DNA of 7,470 bases, from contig JBDSOC010000023.1 in the NCBI GenBank assembly GCA_039915085.1, positions 1 through 7,470 on the forward strand, written 5' to 3'. The notes below the pieces were generated by a model. The model had not been told where the DNA came from and made no database searches. It worked only from the letters and a program-made list of their open reading frames with translations. This stretch comes from JACMLD01 sp039915085 (lineage in GTDB: Bacteria; Bacteroidota; Bacteroidia; Chitinophagales; Chitinophagaceae). Of this stretch, positions 6,919 through 7,470 are shown piece by piece (positions within the stretch are counted from its first letter, which is position 1; each line of letters begins with the position of its first letter). The position numbers were made by a program, and so were the translations under genes.

Positions 6919-6947
6919 GAACGCAGATTTTTAGGATTGTTATGATT
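6919..6947 (+). repeat. left inverted-repeat arm around the structured RNA
   Basis: Begins GAACGCAGATTTT and ends TTATGATT. It matches the reverse complement of 7195-7223 at 26 of 29 positions, the mismatches being at arm positions 14, 16 and 21. I recall AACGCAGATTTT-type words as a dispersed palindromic repeat in Bacteroidota. Similarity between the arms stops just inside this segment, where the structured RNA element begins. Confidence 0.85.
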
Positions 6948-6960
6948 TGCGTGAAAATGA

Positions 6961-7180
6961 ACAAGGGTGGGTCGCCGCAGCATTTCGGGATTTGCAACAG
7001 GAGTAACGAGGCAGCTCACCCCGTATGGATGGGTCTGAATACAAGGTGAGCCGCCCGGAAGAAAGGGCGACCTACCTTAAAGACCCACAGCGGACGCCAC
7101 CAGTACAGCCGATGAAAGGATTGCGACGCAACGATGAAGCCCATAGCATAAATGCTGGTACCTTGGCATTCCTCCTGTTT
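6961..7180 (+). ncRNA. structured RNA, probable orphan HEARO/omega RNA (IscB-associated)
   Basis: About 220 nt with strong complementarities. A long-range stem pairs 6966-6976 with 7066-7076 (11 bp, one G-U). GCTCACC 7014-7020 pairs with GGTGAGC 7045-7051. TGGGTCT 7030-7036, in the loop of that stem, pairs with AGACCCA 7081-7087, an H-type pseudoknot. CGCCC 7052-7056 pairs with GGGCG 7065-7069 and competes with part of the long stem. AACAGGAG 6996-7003 pairs perfectly with CTCCTGTT 7172-7179, again crossing the long stem. Small hairpins lie at 6977-6995, 7121-7131 and 7145-7156. The stretch is more GC-rich than its surroundings. I recognise the wording (GGTGGGTCGCCGC, AACGAGG, CTGAATACAAGGTGAGC) as resembling HEARO, the omega RNA that guides IscB nucleases, with a length like known omega RNAs. 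No iscB ORF is nearby. The structure is well supported; the family name is from memory. Confidence 0.65.
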
Positions 7181-7194
7181 GGTATCATCTTTCC

Positions 7195-7223
7195 AATCAT
7201 AAAAATCATGAAAATCTGCGTTC
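7195..7223 (-). repeat. right inverted-repeat arm around the structured RNA
   Basis: Reads AATCATAAAAATCATG at its inner side and AAAATCTGCGTTC at its outer side, and is the inverted partner of 6919-6947. It contains ATGA (7208-7211), a sequence described as the downstream neighbour of HEARO insertions, and ATAAAAA, another AT-rich candidate motif. Confidence 0.85.
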
Positions 7224-7321
7224 TAATGTTTGCACCGAAGATGTAATTATTTTACTCGTCAAAATTTTTATTGAAAATCAGTAGATTATAAAGGTGTCTC
7301 GTAAAAATAGTCCTGTTTTTC

Positions 7322-7353
7322 TTGGTTTGTTTTGATGCCGCCCCTTACCTTCG
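7322..7353 (+). promoter_or_regulatory. Bacteroidota-type promoter for rplM
   Basis: The -7 box TACCTTCG (7346-7353) matches TAnnTTTG with one change. TTG (7322-7324), 21 bases before it, or TTTG (7326-7329), 16 bases before it, can serve as the -33 element. Transcription would start near 7360, giving a leader of about 50 nt before the rplM ATG. Confidence 0.65.
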
Positions 7354-7369
7354 CAGTCCTAAAAATTAT

Positions 7370-7391
7370 GGCTTCCGGGATAGCGGCAGCC
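7370..7391 (+). promoter_or_regulatory. 5' leader hairpin of rplM, possible L13 autoregulatory leader
   Basis: GGCT (7370-7373) pairs with AGCC (7388-7391), and CCG (7375-7377) pairs with CGG (7384-7386). This makes a 4+3 bp hairpin with a one-by-one internal mismatch and a six-base loop, placed between the predicted start of transcription and the ATG at 7412. Ribosomal protein operons often carry such leaders for feedback control by their own product, and leader motifs for L13 have been proposed in Bacteroidia. Whether this hairpin matches that motif I cannot check. Confidence 0.4.
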
Positions 7392-7411
7392 TTCACAAAA
7401 AACAGAAAACA

Positions 7412-7470
7412 ATGAGCAAATTACATTTCACAACCAAACATGCAAATGCGGCTACCGTACAACGTGACTG
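7412..7470 (+). CDS. rplM: 50S ribosomal protein L13 (uL13), N-terminal fragment
   Basis: Only 19 complete codons lie in the window: ATG at 7412, then MSKLHFTTKHANAATVQRD, with TG left over for the probable Trp. Bacteroidota L13 proteins start with a short group-specific tail of the type LHFTTKHANAATVQRxW before the universal VVDA...LGRL core, so the call rests on recognition of this tail. The reading frame continues past the window. The promoter-like box and leader hairpin just upstream support a real start. In this phylum rplM is usually followed by rpsI (S9) and often rpsB and tsf. The HD-nth unit is transcribed away from it. Confidence 0.8.
   Translation, partial: MSKLHFTTKHANAATVQRD

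Noticed and set aside
6919..7223. Group II intron, retron, or diversity-generating element
   Set aside because: No domain V-like hairpin, reverse transcriptase, or template/variable repeat pair is present; the pseudoknot layout suits an omega RNA better.
7025..7246. 73-codon plus-strand open frame with a hydrophobic C-terminal stretch
   Set aside because: It lies over the base-paired RNA region and then runs through the right inverted arm, so its codons are dictated by structure and repeat. No domain or start signal is visible.
1..7470. CRISPR array, tRNA or rRNA genes
   Set aside because: No regularly spaced direct repeats and no cloverleaf or rRNA-like segments were seen on either strand.

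Overview
The window looks like a chromosomal segment of a Bacteroidota bacterium, most likely family Chitinophagaceae. Three things point there. The extreme right holds the first 19 codons of what I read as ribosomal protein L13, in the form this group uses. An outer-membrane protein resembles the Bacteroidota family DUF6089. Promoter-like boxes follow the Bacteroidota pattern TAnnTTTG rather than the E. coli -10 box. The DNA is moderately AT-rich, and genes lack obvious Shine-Dalgarno sequences, as is common in this phylum.

Layout, left to right. Everything up to position 6811 reads on the minus strand. At 1-1081 is an ECF sigma factor gene followed by a putative single-pass anti-sigma gene that overlaps it by ATGA and runs off the left edge. 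A 489-bp gap follows, holding a clear minus-strand terminator. Next come a lipoprotein D-Ala-D-Ala carboxypeptidase of the PBP4 class (1571-2926), an intergenic gap filled by an imperfect inverted repeat, a divergent arginase-superfamily protein with an altered metal site (3088-4230), and an outer-membrane beta-barrel protein (4293-5207). A 351-bp gap carries two inverted copies of a short C-rich repeat. Then come endonuclease III (5559-6239) and, upstream of it and probably co-transcribed, an HD-domain hydrolase-like protein (6269-6811). On the plus strand a promoter and a short leader hairpin precede the start of rplM (7412 onward).

The most unusual part is 6919-7223. Two 29-bp inverted arms (26 of 29 matching) enclose a more GC-rich stretch with no convincing protein but many strong base-pairing possibilities: an H-type pseudoknot, a long-range stem, and an 8-bp pairing from near the 5' part to the very 3' end. 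From memory of the family, I interpret it as a HEARO/omega RNA, the guide RNA of IscB-type (OMEGA) elements. It would be an orphan copy without iscB, inserted in a dispersed palindromic repeat. The structure is read from the sequence; the family name is recognition without a search.

Functionally the genes are a loose collection (envelope stress or sensing, peptidoglycan remodelling, outer membrane, DNA repair, translation), not one pathway. The only tight units are the sigma/anti-sigma pair and the HD-nth pair.
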